Shown one piece after another: positions 52,937 through 64,000 of a stretch of 64,000 bases of DNA. This DNA is from Lachnoclostridium sp. An14 (lineage in GTDB: Bacteria; Bacillota; Clostridia; Lachnospirales; Lachnospiraceae). The stretch spans positions 1-64,000 of the forward strand of contig NZ_NFLE01000022.1 in assembly GCF_002160755.1 (NCBI RefSeq), written 5' to 3'. How positions within the stretch are numbered: position 1 is the stretch's first letter; each line of letters starts with the position of its first letter. Position numbers and translations under genes: made by a program. Under the pieces are notes generated by a model, which searched no databases, was not told where the DNA came from, and saw nothing but the letters and a program-made list of their open reading frames with translations.

Positions 52937-54346
<1,410 letters not shown>

Positions 54347-55204
54347 TTACGAAATTGCGTTGGCTCCCGCAATGATCTCCGTCAGCTCCTGGGTGATGGA
54401 ACCCTGGCGCGCCCGGTTGTACTGGAGGCTCAGCTCCTCGATCATCTCCTCGGCGTTGCTGGTAGCGGAGTCCATGGCCGTCATACGCGCCCCGTTCTCA
54501 CTGGCCACCGCCTCCAAAAGGGCGCCGTAAATCATGCTGCTCATGTACTTCGGCACCAGCTGATCCAGCACCGCCGTCTCGTTTGGCTCGTAGTTCATAA
54601 GCACTGCCGGGCCGCCGTCCGTCTCCCCGGTTTCAAATTCCACCGGCAAAAGCTTGATCAGGGCCGGTTTCTGGGACACCGTGTTTTTAAACACCGTGTA
54701 GGCCAGATAAATCTCTCCGATATTCCCCTTTTCAAACTCCGACAGCAGCACCGACGTGATCTCCTGGGCGTCCTGATACTCCGGCTCCTCGATCACTTCC
54801 GGATAGTCTCCCGCAATCTCGTATCCCTTTCTGGCAAGCCCGTCCTTCCCCTTGTTTCCAATGGCGTAGATGGAGGTCCTGCCGCTTGGGAACCGCTCGT
54901 CCCCTGCGATCATACGGATGATATTGTTATTGTATCCCCCTGCCAGGCCCCGGTTGGAGGTGATGGCGATCACCGCCTTCCGGTCCGAGGCACCGGCCTT
55001 CAGATACTTATGATCCATATTTCCCGACTTCGCCAGCATGGAGCTGACGGTCTGATACATCATATTAAAGTAAGGTTTGGAATTTTCGGCCTTCGTTCTG
55101 GACTTCTGCAGCTTTACCGTAGAAACCAGTTTCATCGCCTTCGTAATCTGCTCCGTGCTCTGGATGCTGCTACGCCTGCGCTTTATATCTCTCATGGATG
55201 CCAT
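54347..55204 (-). CDS. atpG: ATP synthase F1 gamma subunit
   Basis: 285 residues. N-terminal coiled coil SMRDIKRRRSSIQSTEQITK, central Rossmann-like domain with ITSNRGLAGGYN, and C-terminal helix ARQGSITQELTEIIAGA. The rotor shaft between c-ring and the alpha/beta ring. Confidence 0.97.
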   Translation of the reverse strand: MASMRDIKRRRSSIQSTEQITKAMKLVSTVKLQKSRTKAENSKPYFNMMYQTVSSMLAKSGNMDHKYLKAGASDRKAVIAITSNRGLAGGYNNNIIRMIAGDERFPSGRTSIYAIGNKGKDGLARKGYEIAGDYPEVIEEPEYQDAQEITSVLLSEFEKGNIGEIYLAYTVFKNTVSQKPALIKLLPVEFETGETDGGPAVLMNYEPNETAVLDQLVPKYMSSMIYGALLEAVASENGARMTAMDSATSNAEEMIEELSLQYNRARQGSITQELTEIIAGANAIS

Positions 55205-55218
55205 AATTCTTCACCGCC

Positions 55219-56724
<1,506 letters not shown>

Positions 56725-56789
56725 TCAGTTCGCACCTTTCCTGCCGTCCGCAGCCTGCGGACAGCATATTTTCAGTCCACGCAGCCGTC

Positions 56790-57338
56790 CTAGGCCAGCT
56801 GCAGTTTCATCAGCTCCCGCTTCATCTCATAAAGCTGGGTCCGGATGCTGCTGTCCACCACCCGGTCACCGATGCGGATGACCAGGCCGCCGATGAGCTC
56901 CGGTTTTACGGAATACTTCATTTCAAACTCCACATAGGACGTGGTCTCCAGGAGCCGTTTCTCCAGGCGGGCTTTCTGCTCGTCCCGCAGCTCCACGGCG
57001 CTCTCCACGCTGGCCACGCCAATGTGTTTATACTCCTTCACGTCCCCGATGAAGGTGCTGATGATGTTTAACAGGTCCTTCTGCCGCCCCTTTTCCACGA
57101 TGGCGGTAAGAAATCCCATCCACTCGTCGGAGATCCTTCCGGAGAACACCGACTGCAGCATTTCCAGTTTTTCCTCCCGGACCAGCTTTGGATGGTTTAG
57201 CAGCTCCAAAAGCTCCCCATTGGAATCAAATACCTCGTATAACCCTTTGGCCTCCTCAAACAGGGTATCCATCAGGTCCTTCTCACGGGCTACCTCAAAC
57301 AGCGCATCGCTGTATACCTTCGATACTAGCTTCGCCAT
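56790..57338 (-). CDS. atpH: ATP synthase F1 delta subunit
   Basis: 182 residues. Six-helix N-terminal domain (LVSKVYSDALFEVAREK) and C-terminal GGLVIRIGDRVVDSSIRTQL. Joins the peripheral stalk to F1. Overlaps atpF by 13 bases. Confidence 0.95.
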   Translation of the reverse strand: MAKLVSKVYSDALFEVAREKDLMDTLFEEAKGLYEVFDSNGELLELLNHPKLVREEKLEMLQSVFSGRISDEWMGFLTAIVEKGRQKDLLNIISTFIGDVKEYKHIGVASVESAVELRDEQKARLEKRLLETTSYVEFEMKYSVKPELIGGLVIRIGDRVVDSSIRTQLYEMKRELMKLQLA

Positions 57339-57841
57339 GTACTCTCACCCATTTCCTTCAAAGTCTCGTCGATCAGAGCGTCCTGGATTTTCACATCCAT
57401 AGATGCCGCCACCGCTTTGCCTGCCATCAGGGATGCGATGGAAACCACATCCTGCTTGAGGTCGTCGATGGCTTTCTTTCTCTCCAGCTCGATCTCCCGG
57501 TTGGCCCGTTCCATGATCCTGGCCGCTTCCACCCTGGCTGCCTCCACGATCTCGGTCTCCTGCGCCTTTGCCTTTCTGCGCGCCGCCTCCAGGATCTCAT
57601 CAGCCTCCTTTTTCACGTCCTTAAGCTTTGCCTCGTACTCACTTTTCAGCGCCTCAGCGTCCGCCTGGCTCCTCGCCGCCTGCTCCAGTTCTCCGGCGAT
57701 CTTGTTCCGCCTGTCGGCCAGAACCTTCTTCACCGGGTTGAACAGCAGATAGGACAGGGCAAAAAAGAGAATGAAAATATTGATGGCCGTTATGGCATTG
57801 TCAAAAAGCATCTGCGCATCAAATCCCAATAACCGTTCCAA
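57326..57841 (-). CDS. atpF: ATP synthase F0 b subunit
   Basis: 171 residues. One N-terminal helix (about 15-35, FDNAITAINIFILFFALSYL) and a long charged coiled coil rich in Ala, Lys and Glu. Peripheral stalk. Confidence 0.95.
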   Translation of the reverse strand: MERLLGFDAQMLFDNAITAINIFILFFALSYLLFNPVKKVLADRRNKIAGELEQAARSQADAEALKSEYEAKLKDVKKEADEILEAARRKAKAQETEIVEAARVEAARIMERANREIELERKKAIDDLKQDVVSIASLMAGKAVAASMDVKIQDALIDETLKEMGESTWRS

Positions 57842-57896
57842 GGTTTCGCCTCCTTTCCTTGCCGTCTCTCATGCAGCAAATTTTCTCCCGTTCTCT

Positions 57897-58166
<270 letters not shown>

Positions 58167-58208
58167 CTAAATCATAATTTGCTTTTTCCGCCTGGGCGGT
58201 GATGTTTT

Positions 58209-58913
58209 TTACTCCATCTTGTCATTGACATAAACCATCGTCAACATACAGAACACATACGTCTGGATCGCTCCGGAGAACAGATCGCAGTACACGTGCA
58301 GAAACGACGGAATACCGATCTTGACAAAAATCGGCATCATGCCGTACCACAGTCCCATCAGGATCACGCCGGAAACCATGTTTCCGAACAGACGCAGGGA
58401 AAGGGAGATCGGATTGGCGATCTCGCCGATCAGGTTGATGGGGAACAGGATGGGAAACGGCTCGAACAGGCTTGTAAAATGCCTGAACTTCCTGTTCTTG
58501 ATTCCCTGGTAGTTTACGATCAGGAACGTAAAAATACCCAGGGTAAAGGTCACGCCGAAATCTGCCGTCGGGGTGCGCAGCCCGCATAAGCCGCCGATGT
58601 TGCAGAACAGGATGAACAGGAAAATCGTTCCGATGTAGTTAAAAAAACGTCCGCCGTTCGCTCCCATGACACTGCCGATCATCTTCTCCAGCATCTCCGC
58701 CGCGTACTCCGCAATGTTCTGAACGGTGCCCGGAACCTCCGTGGCCCGTTTCAGCTTGCCGTGGGCGATGATTGCCAGAATCAGGATAAAGATGGTCGTA
58801 ATGCACATCCCTATGGTTGTCGTCGTGATCCAAAGCTCTTGTCCGAACATGGTGAACTGGTACACTCCATGGATCATGAAATCCGGTTCTCCAGTCAGAC
58901 TGATTCCTCCCAT
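58209..58913 (-). CDS. atpB: ATP synthase F0 a subunit
   Basis: 234 residues from the ATG at 58913, chosen because AAAGGAGG stands just upstream. The open frame continues up to 59114 but that part is repeat sequence, not protein-like. Five or six helices; the key Arg lies in ANPISLSLRLFGNMVSG. Forms the ion half-channels with the c-ring. Confidence 0.95.
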   Translation of the reverse strand: MGGISLTGEPDFMIHGVYQFTMFGQELWITTTTIGMCITTIFILILAIIAHGKLKRATEVPGTVQNIAEYAAEMLEKMIGSVMGANGGRFFNYIGTIFLFILFCNIGGLCGLRTPTADFGVTFTLGIFTFLIVNYQGIKNRKFRHFTSLFEPFPILFPINLIGEIANPISLSLRLFGNMVSGVILMGLWYGMMPIFVKIGIPSFLHVYCDLFSGAIQTYVFCMLTMVYVNDKME

Positions 58914-59022
58914 ATGCCAGCCTCCTTTCTTAATTTTACTGTGAAAGACCCGGATGGCGCCGATATAGATGGGCGTGCTCGCACGCACAGATATATCGGC
59001 ATCAGACGGGCAAGACGGTATA

Positions 59023-59261
59023 AGAAAGTGTGCGCTTGGCGCACACTCGCGCCGGAGCGCGGCTGCGCCAGCAGCCATTTTCCTTTGCGCGGAGTGCGCC
59101 TCCTTGCGGAGCATTTTTATTTAACAGGAAACGCAGTTTCCTGTTAAATAAGAATGTAGGGCGACAGCCCGGATTTCGAATACCGTCGGCAGATGGCGGG
59201 AACGCCGTAGGCGTGGAGCCATCTGGCTTTCATGATTCGCGATGACCGCGTTAGCGGTCAT
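59023..59261. repeat. Mosaic of palindromic repeats between atpI and atpB, including repeat copy B
   Basis: Four hairpins stand in a row: GTGTGCGC/GCGCACAC (59028-59046), a perfect 15-base stem (59118-59132 with 59136-59150), CAGATGGC/GCCATCTG (59190-59225) and ATGACCGC/GCGGTCAT (59242-59261). Bases 59049-59103 match 35873-35927 at 50 of 55 positions. The last hairpin overlaps the stop codon of the atpI-like gene. Confidence 0.85.
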
Positions 59262-59650
59262 GTCCGCTTGTGGAACAATCGGTGTAAGGCCGGCTGCATA
59301 TAAGCTCCGGTCTTGAGCCCGAGGGCCCCGATCACTACTGCCAATACATTAATTTTATCCGAGAATTTCCAAAGGATCACAAGAAGCAGGATGAGATAGC
59401 AAAAATTCCGGATCACGGACCCCACCACCGTCTTTTTGTTGGCCGCGGAAAAATCTCCCGTGTCAATGGAACGCTCCAGGCAAAACGCCATGTGGACTAC
59501 CATCAGGATCGCGCTGGCCATGCCGACAAACAGCCCGGCAAACACCGCCCTATCCTGAAAGAAACACCCGGCCAGGATTGCACACAGCGCATTGTGTACA
59601 ATAATACCCGCCGAGATCTCAGCGACCAGAGCCTTTGTGGTTCTCTCCAT
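59258..59650 (-). CDS. ATP synthase subunit I (AtpI-like)
   Basis: 130 residues with four helices (about 8-30, 35-55, 75-95, 98-118), the ATP-synthase I layout. It helps assemble the c-ring and may take up Mg2+. Overlaps the upstream gene by 32 bases. Confidence 0.82.
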   Translation of the reverse strand: MERTTKALVAEISAGIIVHNALCAILAGCFFQDRAVFAGLFVGMASAILMVVHMAFCLERSIDTGDFSAANKKTVVGSVIRNFCYLILLLVILWKFSDKINVLAVVIGALGLKTGAYMQPALHRLFHKRT

Positions 59651-59945
59651 ATTGATTCTCCCTCTCTTTGATTACCCGGCTCTCCCGTTTCGGCTTTCGG
59701 ATGGGAGCGCTCTCAGAATGCTCCTGCTCCCACTCTCTCAGACGCTCCTTTTCTCTCTCCTCCCGCTCCTTTTCCTCCATGTGAATCACTCTGGCGGCCA
59801 GCCGCCAGGCGCTCAACAGTCCTGCAAGAAAGCCCATGATCATGAGGAGCAGCGTCCACCTCGTACCAAAACGCGAGTCAATGCACCGGCCCGCAAAAAT
59901 ACACAGAAAAACCGGCACCATTACCGTCAGCCCCAGCTGGGTCAC
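59619..59945 (-). CDS. AtpZ/AtpI-type small membrane protein, first gene of the atp operon
   Basis: 108 residues from the GTG at 59945. Two helices (TVMVPVFLCIFAGRCID and LLLMIMGFLAGLLSAWRLA), then a charged tail rich in Glu/Arg. The frame stays open upstream and KDNRQVFRSLAL, typical of the family N-terminus, precedes the GTG; an ATT at 59984 with AGGTG ahead could be the true start. Such proteins associate with F0 and may form a Mg2+/Ca2+ path with AtpI. Confidence 0.78.
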   Translation of the reverse strand: MTQLGLTVMVPVFLCIFAGRCIDSRFGTRWTLLLMIMGFLAGLLSAWRLAARVIHMEEKEREEREKERLREWEQEHSESAPIRKPKRESRVIKERENQYGENHKGSGR

Positions 59946-60021
59946 CAGCGCCAGGCTGCGAAATACCTGTCTGTTATCTTTAATAACCGCACCTGCTTTC
60001 TCTGTTTGCGAATTCGGAATT

Positions 60022-60051
60022 ATTATACCCCAATCTTACCTGCCTTGTCCA
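60022..60051 (-). promoter_or_regulatory. Promoter of the atp operon
   Basis: On the minus strand TGGACA (60051-60046), 18 bases, TATAAT (60027-60022). Confidence 0.72.
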
Positions 60052-60155
60052 TATTTTCTAAAATTTTAATAAATTCCCGCCATTTTATCCAGCATTCCCG
60101 GTGATTCTGTTCAATTTTCTTTTCCTTTTTTCCAGTTATTTCCCGGATACGGCAA

Positions 60156-60193
60156 TGCGCCGCGCAAGCCAGAAAGAAAGCCTGCGCGGCGCA
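60156..60193. repeat. Perfect 11-base GC-rich palindrome after sdaAA
   Basis: TGCGCCGCGCA (60156-60166) and TGCGCGGCGCA (60183-60193) pair exactly. It lies between sdaAA and the atp operon. No T-run follows on the minus strand, so it may be a terminator of poor form or only a repeat. The rest of 60052-60303 shows no gene. Confidence 0.65.
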
Positions 60194-60303
60194 AAAATCG
60201 TCGTTTTCTTTTGTACAGCCAAGAGGCCCTTAGTCAAAATTCCTCCGCCGGATTTCCGGCCCTTTGACCATGGCTCTCTGTATATTTTTATTTCCGCAGG
60301 AGC

Positions 60304-61197
60304 TTACACTCCCCCGCATCCCTGACAGGTAGCGCAGGCCGAAGGCGTCACCGCGCAGCCGCCCAGGGCTGTTTCCCGCAGCTCCGCGGGCAGGCGTTTT
60401 CCTACGGAATACATGGCGTCGATCATCTCGTCCAGCGGAATCAGCTGCGGGATTCCCGCCAGGGCCATCTCCGCCGCGATCAGGCTGTTGGCCACGCCGG
60501 CCGCGTTCCGGTTCTGGCAGGGATATTCCACCAGGCCTCTGACCGGATCGCACACCAGTCCCAGCATATTCATGAGAACAATGGAGGCCGCGTCCAGGCA
60601 CTGCCTGGGGGACCCGCCCATCAGCTCCACCGCCGCGGACGCCGCCATGGCAGCCGCCACGCCTACCTCCGCCTGACAGCCGCCTACAGCTCCGGCCACA
60701 GTGGCGTTTCTCATAGCCAGATAACCCACGGCTCCGGCGTTAAACAATGCCTTTAAAATCGCCTCGTCCGAATATCCGTAGCACTCCTGAAGGGCCAGCA
60801 GCACGCCGGGCACAATGCCGGAGGAACCGGCCGTGGGCGCCGCTACGATCAGTCCCATGGAGGCGTTGGTCTCCAGAACCGCCATCGCGTAGGTGATTCC
60901 CTTTCCCAGGACGGGGCCGCAGATTCCTTTCCCGGCCTCCTGGTGATCCGCCAGTTTCCTGGCCTCGCCGCCGATCAGCCCGCCCATGGACTTCACCGGT
61001 GTGTGGATGGGAGCCGTGGCGGATTCCCGCATGATCTCCAATGCCTTTGCCATACGGCTCTCCACCGTCTCCATGGAAATCTCACTCTGCTCCACTTCCC
61101 GCAGTTTCATCACCTGGGATATGGGCAGGCTCTGGCTTTCACACAATTCCAAAAGCTCTTTTGCGTTCTTAAAATCCATCATCTGACAATCTCCCAA
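60304..61197 (-). CDS. sdaAA: L-serine dehydratase, iron-sulfur dependent, alpha subunit
   Basis: 297 residues. Contains the blocks VAAPTAGSSGIVPGVLLAL and GGCQAEVGVAAAMAASA, and cysteines for the [4Fe-4S] cluster, including the C-terminal ACATCQGCGG. Converts L-serine to pyruvate and ammonia and is oxygen sensitive, fitting an anaerobe. 4 bases after sdaAB. Confidence 0.95.
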   Translation of the reverse strand: MGDCQMMDFKNAKELLELCESQSLPISQVMKLREVEQSEISMETVESRMAKALEIMRESATAPIHTPVKSMGGLIGGEARKLADHQEAGKGICGPVLGKGITYAMAVLETNASMGLIVAAPTAGSSGIVPGVLLALQECYGYSDEAILKALFNAGAVGYLAMRNATVAGAVGGCQAEVGVAAAMAASAAVELMGGSPRQCLDAASIVLMNMLGLVCDPVRGLVEYPCQNRNAAGVANSLIAAEMALAGIPQLIPLDEMIDAMYSVGKRLPAELRETALGGCAVTPSACATCQGCGGV

Positions 61198-61201
61198 TCT
61201 A

Positions 61202-61870
61202 TTATACTTGTACGATCATCACATCGTGAACATGGACGTTCTCCCGGAGATTTTCCAGAATATCCATGGGAAGGCGTCCGTCGGACTCCACGATGGTGTA
61301 TGCGGTGTGCCCTTTGGCCTCCCGGAACAGGCGCATAAACGCAATGTTGATATTTTTGTCGCTCAGGCACTTGGTAATGTGGGCTGCCACTCCCGGCTTG
61401 TCCTGGTGGATCACAATGACCGCGCTGTACTCGCCGGAGAAGTCCACCTGCACCTGATTGATCCTTGCGATACGGACCTTTCCGCCGCCTAAGGACTCTC
61501 CGCGGATTTCCATCCGCTGCCCCGCGGCATTTGTCATAACGATGTCCACGGTGTTGGGATGAACCTCCGTTTCCTCCTCGTTCACGGAAAAGGAAAAGTC
61601 CAGCCCCCGCTCCTTGGCGATGCGGAAGGATTCCCGGATCCTCATATCGTCAGCGGAGAACCCCATAATACCGCCGAGCAGGGCCTTGTCCGTGCCATGG
61701 CCGCGGTAGGTCTTCGCGAATGAACCGTAAAGGGTAAACTCCACCTTTACCAGAGGACCGTTTATCATCTTCTGAGCGAGGTAGGCGATGAGGGCCGCCC
61801 CCGCCGTATGTGAGCTGGAGGGACCGATCATATTCGGCCCCAGCACATCAAATACACTGATAAAAGACAT
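61202..61870 (-). CDS. sdaAB: L-serine dehydratase beta subunit
   Basis: 222 residues. N-terminal FDVLGPNMIGPSSSHTAGAA and a C-terminal ACT domain (VIVHQDKPGVAAHITKCL region, about 148-220). Binds the alpha subunit to form the active enzyme. 1 base after the symporter gene, so the three genes form one unit. Confidence 0.95.
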   Translation of the reverse strand: MSFISVFDVLGPNMIGPSSSHTAGAALIAYLAQKMINGPLVKVEFTLYGSFAKTYRGHGTDKALLGGIMGFSADDMRIRESFRIAKERGLDFSFSVNEEETEVHPNTVDIVMTNAAGQRMEIRGESLGGGKVRIARINQVQVDFSGEYSAVIVIHQDKPGVAAHITKCLSDKNINIAFMRLFREAKGHTAYTIVESDGRLPMDILENLRENVHVHDVMIVQV

Positions 61871-61871
61871 T

Positions 61872-63089
61872 TTATGCCTCCTGTGTCTCTGTTAAGATAA
61901 ATTTCTTGTAAATCATATCCACGATCACGCCGATGGCATTGTCTCCGGACACGTTGCAGGCGGTTCCGAAGGAATCCTGGGTGATGTAGAGAGCTACCAT
62001 GATGGCGCAGATGGGGCCATTGGGATCGCCAGCCTCTGCTCCGAATATCATGTATAAGAACGGAAGTGCCGTCATAATGGAGCCGCCGGGAGCGCCGGGG
62101 GATGCCACCATGGCCACGCCCAGGGTCATGATAAACGGAATTACCGTAGCCAGGCTGATGGGCAGCTGGTTCATCAGGCAGACTGCCGTAGCGCAGGCCG
62201 TGATGGTAATCATGGATCCTGCCATATGAATGTTGGCGCACAGCGGAACCACGAAGTTGCGGATCTGCTCGCAGACGCCGTCCGCAGCCGCGCACTGCAG
62301 GTTTACAGGAATCGTCGCGGCGGAAGACTGAGTTCCCAGAGCCGTGGTATAGCCGGGGATCTGGTTCTTAATCAGCGCAAACGGATTCTTCTTGCTGACT
62401 GCGCCTGCGATCACAAACTGCACCAGAATGCAGATCAGGTGCATAACGATCACTACCAGGAATACCTTCCAGAGGATGCTTAAGATCGCGAAGGTCTTTC
62501 CGGATTTCGTCATATCTGTAAAGGTTCCCAGGATGTACAGGGGCAGCAGCGGAATAATAATATTGTGTAACACCTTGTCAATGATCTTGGAGAAATCCTT
62601 TACTGCGTCGTAAAGGGTATTTCCCATCTCTTTTCCTCTCATGGAGGACAGGCACAGGCCCAGGATAAACGCCAGCACTACCGCGGACAGAGTGTCAAAC
62701 AGCGGCGGGATGCTGAGGGAGAAATACGGGGTCAGGGACGCGTCTGCCGTAGCGGCGATCTGCTCCAGCGCTCCAGCGCTCATAAAGCTGGGGAACAGGT
62801 TGATCGCTACCAGGAAGGAGGACGTGCCGGCGATCAGGGTGGAGCCGTAAGCGATAGCCACCGTGATCAGAAGCAGCTTTCCAGCGCCCTGAGACAGATC
62901 CGCAATACCCATAGTTACATAAGCTAAAATCATCAACGGGATGACAAATTTCAAAAAGTTACTGAAAAATCCAGACAGGGTCACAATTACCCGGCAGATG
63001 CTCTCCGGCATAAACTGACCAATCAGGATACCAAGAATGATCGCAATGATCAGCTTGGGTACAAGCCCTAATTTTTTCTTCTTTTCCAT
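61872..63089 (-). CDS. DAACS-family symporter, likely serine uptake (SstT-like)
   Basis: 405 residues, eight helices and two re-entrant loops. The serine-rich hairpin LGTQSSAATIPVNLQCA and a second-half GAPGGSIMTALPF are typical of Na+/H+-coupled dicarboxylate and Ser/Thr symporters. Operon with sdaAB-sdaAA suggests serine as substrate. The GGAGGG ribosome site is clear. Confidence 0.85.
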   Translation of the reverse strand: MEKKKKLGLVPKLIIAIILGILIGQFMPESICRVIVTLSGFFSNFLKFVIPLMILAYVTMGIADLSQGAGKLLLITVAIAYGSTLIAGTSSFLVAINLFPSFMSAGALEQIAATADASLTPYFSLSIPPLFDTLSAVVLAFILGLCLSSMRGKEMGNTLYDAVKDFSKIIDKVLHNIIIPLLPLYILGTFTDMTKSGKTFAILSILWKVFLVVIVMHLICILVQFVIAGAVSKKNPFALIKNQIPGYTTALGTQSSAATIPVNLQCAAADGVCEQIRNFVVPLCANIHMAGSMITITACATAVCLMNQLPISLATVIPFIMTLGVAMVASPGAPGGSIMTALPFLYMIFGAEAGDPNGPICAIMVALYITQDSFGTACNVSGDNAIGVIVDMIYKKFILTETQEA

Positions 63090-63156
63090 GAAACATTCCC
63101 TCCATATAGGTTTTATCCATTTTGTACAAAACAGAAAGTGGCGCCTCTGTTTTTAC

Positions 63157-63185
63157 ATTATAGCATGGACATATGGACGAATCAA
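63157..63185 (-). promoter_or_regulatory. Promoter of the serine uptake/dehydratase operon
   Basis: On the minus strand TTGATT (63185-63180), 17 bases, TATAAT (63162-63157) preceded by TGC. Confidence 0.7.
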
Positions 63186-63281
63186 ATTCATAGATTTTAT
63201 ATATAGGTTGAATTATTTTCATGAATAAATCTGAAAGAAATGATATTTTTTTCACAAACCGCAGTCAGGCCGCCGGCTTTC

Positions 63282-63719
63282 TCACTGTCTCTGCCCCGGC
63301 CCGGACATCCACCGGAAAAACTTCTGCGGAATCTCAAACACGAACACGATCCCCAGCACTATGGCGCAGGCTGACTTCACCGCCACCAGCCCTGTGGAGG
63401 ACATCTGCTCCAGCTGGTTTGTCACCAGATAGTAAAACGTCCAGTAAAGTCCCACTCCCGGCACCAGGGGAATCAGGCCGGCGATGAGAAACACCGTCAC
63501 CGGACAGCGTTTCCAGACCGCCAGAAAGCGGGACATCAGGGTCACGACCACCGTGGCCGCAAAGGACGCCACCACATCCGATCCCCACACGGACAGCACG
63601 TACACACCCCAGGCCACGCTCCCGCACAGCCCGCAGTAGCCAAAATACCGTCTGGGAATCCCAAACAGAAACCCAAATGCCACCGTCCCCGCAAACGCGG
63701 CAATTAATTGCTCCATCAC
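63282..63719 (-). CDS. ThrE-type exporter, small subunit (DUF3815-like)
   Basis: 145 residues, four to five helices with GFLFGIPRRYFGYCGLCG and LIAGLIPLVPGVGLYW, the typical proline break of the ThrE family. Works with the large subunit, with which it overlaps by 4 bases. ThrE proteins export threonine and serine; here they stand just upstream of the serine dehydratase operon. Confidence 0.82.
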   Translation of the reverse strand: MMEQLIAAFAGTVAFGFLFGIPRRYFGYCGLCGSVAWGVYVLSVWGSDVVASFAATVVVTLMSRFLAVWKRCPVTVFLIAGLIPLVPGVGLYWTFYYLVTNQLEQMSSTGLVAVKSACAIVLGIVFVFEIPQKFFRWMSGPGQRQ

Positions 63720-64000
63720 AGCAGCACACCTCCCAGAAGATGATGATAGGCCAGAAATACAGCTCCGGCCCCAGCGCCTAAGCTCATAAATACCAGCACC
63801 GCGTCCAGCATCCGCACGGAGCCGGAAATGTAGTCCCCGTCCGCCAGATCCCGGATCCCGTTGGTAAAGGTCAGGCCCGGCACCAGAGGCAGAATCGCCC
63901 CCATCATCAGCGGCCGCAGGTTCTGCCCCAGCCCAATGTGGTAAAACACAATGCAGCAGACCGTGATCAGCCCGCCGCAGAGCACGTTTCCCGTGATCTT
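63716..64000 (-). CDS. ThrE-type exporter, large subunit (DUF1212-like), cut by the window edge
   Basis: Only the last 94 codons are in the window and the frame is open at the right edge (…KITGNVLCGG), so the start is missing. The visible part has helices with GAILPLVPGLTFTNGIRDL and ISGSVRMLDAVLVFMSLGAGAG, diagnostic of the ThrE membrane half. The missing N-terminus should hold the hydrolase-like domain. Confidence 0.82.
   Translation of the reverse strand, partial: KITGNVLCGGLITVCCIVFYHIGLGQNLRPLMMGAILPLVPGLTFTNGIRDLADGDYISGSVRMLDAVLVFMSLGAGAGAVFLAYHHLLGGVLL

Noticed and set aside
58914-59114. Longer N-terminus for AtpB
   Set aside because: This stretch is made of palindromic repeat sequence that recurs elsewhere; the ATG at 58913 has a strong ribosome site and the usual AtpB start.

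Overview
The window looks like a chromosomal segment of a spore-forming, anaerobic Clostridia bacterium, probably Lachnospiraceae (the Enterocloster/Clostridium XIVa kind). The reasons are a SpoVT sporulation regulator, an oxygen-sensitive type L-serine dehydratase in two subunits, an S-box (SAM-I) leader in front of metK, strong AGGAGG ribosome sites, clostridial-type sigma-A promoters, and a c-subunit of the ATP synthase with Na+-type ligands. The genus is an inference. No tRNA, rRNA, CRISPR or phage genes were seen.

Left part (1-19.1 kb) is AT-rich and looks like an accessory island. It starts with a cut-off ISAs1-type transposase and a phosphoesterase. A 15-gene exopolysaccharide (EPS) operon follows on the minus strand, read from about 17.9 kb down to 1.9 kb: initiating sugar-phosphate transferase, UDP-glucose dehydrogenase, GT8, hexapeptide acyltransferase, AMP-forming ligase, a kinase-like/surface-domain fusion, Wzz, EpsG-type polymerase, three glycosyltransferases, Wzx flippase, membrane acyltransferase, acyl carrier protein and a lipoprotein hydrolase. 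Its promoter region (17,970-18,238) is bounded by two 28-bp Xer-like sites in inverted orientation. The second touches the stop codon of a complete tyrosine recombinase. This is read as a phase-variable promoter switch. In the sequenced orientation the promoter points away from the operon and a terminator points at it, so the operon reads as OFF.

Middle part (19.4-51.4 kb) is GC-rich core: a TrpXYZ-like ABC importer, spoVT, an NhaC antiporter, mfd and pth, an M20 amidohydrolase, cardiolipin synthase, an OmpR-type two-component system, a frameshifted SPFH/SHOCT gene, a zinc-ribbon/LRR membrane protein, a LysR regulator divergent from prpF plus a MatC-type carrier, nagB, a small transaldolase, metK behind a SAM riboswitch, murA, a large secreted or anchored protein of unknown function and a sugar nucleotidyltransferase.

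At 51.7-52.4 kb lie two tandem units, each with a 28-codon hydrophobic peptide gene on the minus strand and a short convergent RNA gene on the plus strand sharing a bidirectional terminator. Each RNA carries a diverged but unit-matched copy of the start region of its own peptide gene. These are read as two type I toxin-antitoxin modules with cognate-specific pairing. None of these small genes exceeds 90 bases.

Right part (52.5-64 kb) holds the whole F-type ATP synthase operon (two small AtpI/AtpZ genes, then a, c, b, delta, alpha, gamma, beta, epsilon), interrupted between atpI and atpB by an array of perfect hairpins that includes an intergenic repeat seen a second time at 35.9 kb. A serine block follows (serine/dicarboxylate-type symporter, L-serine dehydratase beta and alpha, and a ThrE-type exporter pair cut by the right edge).
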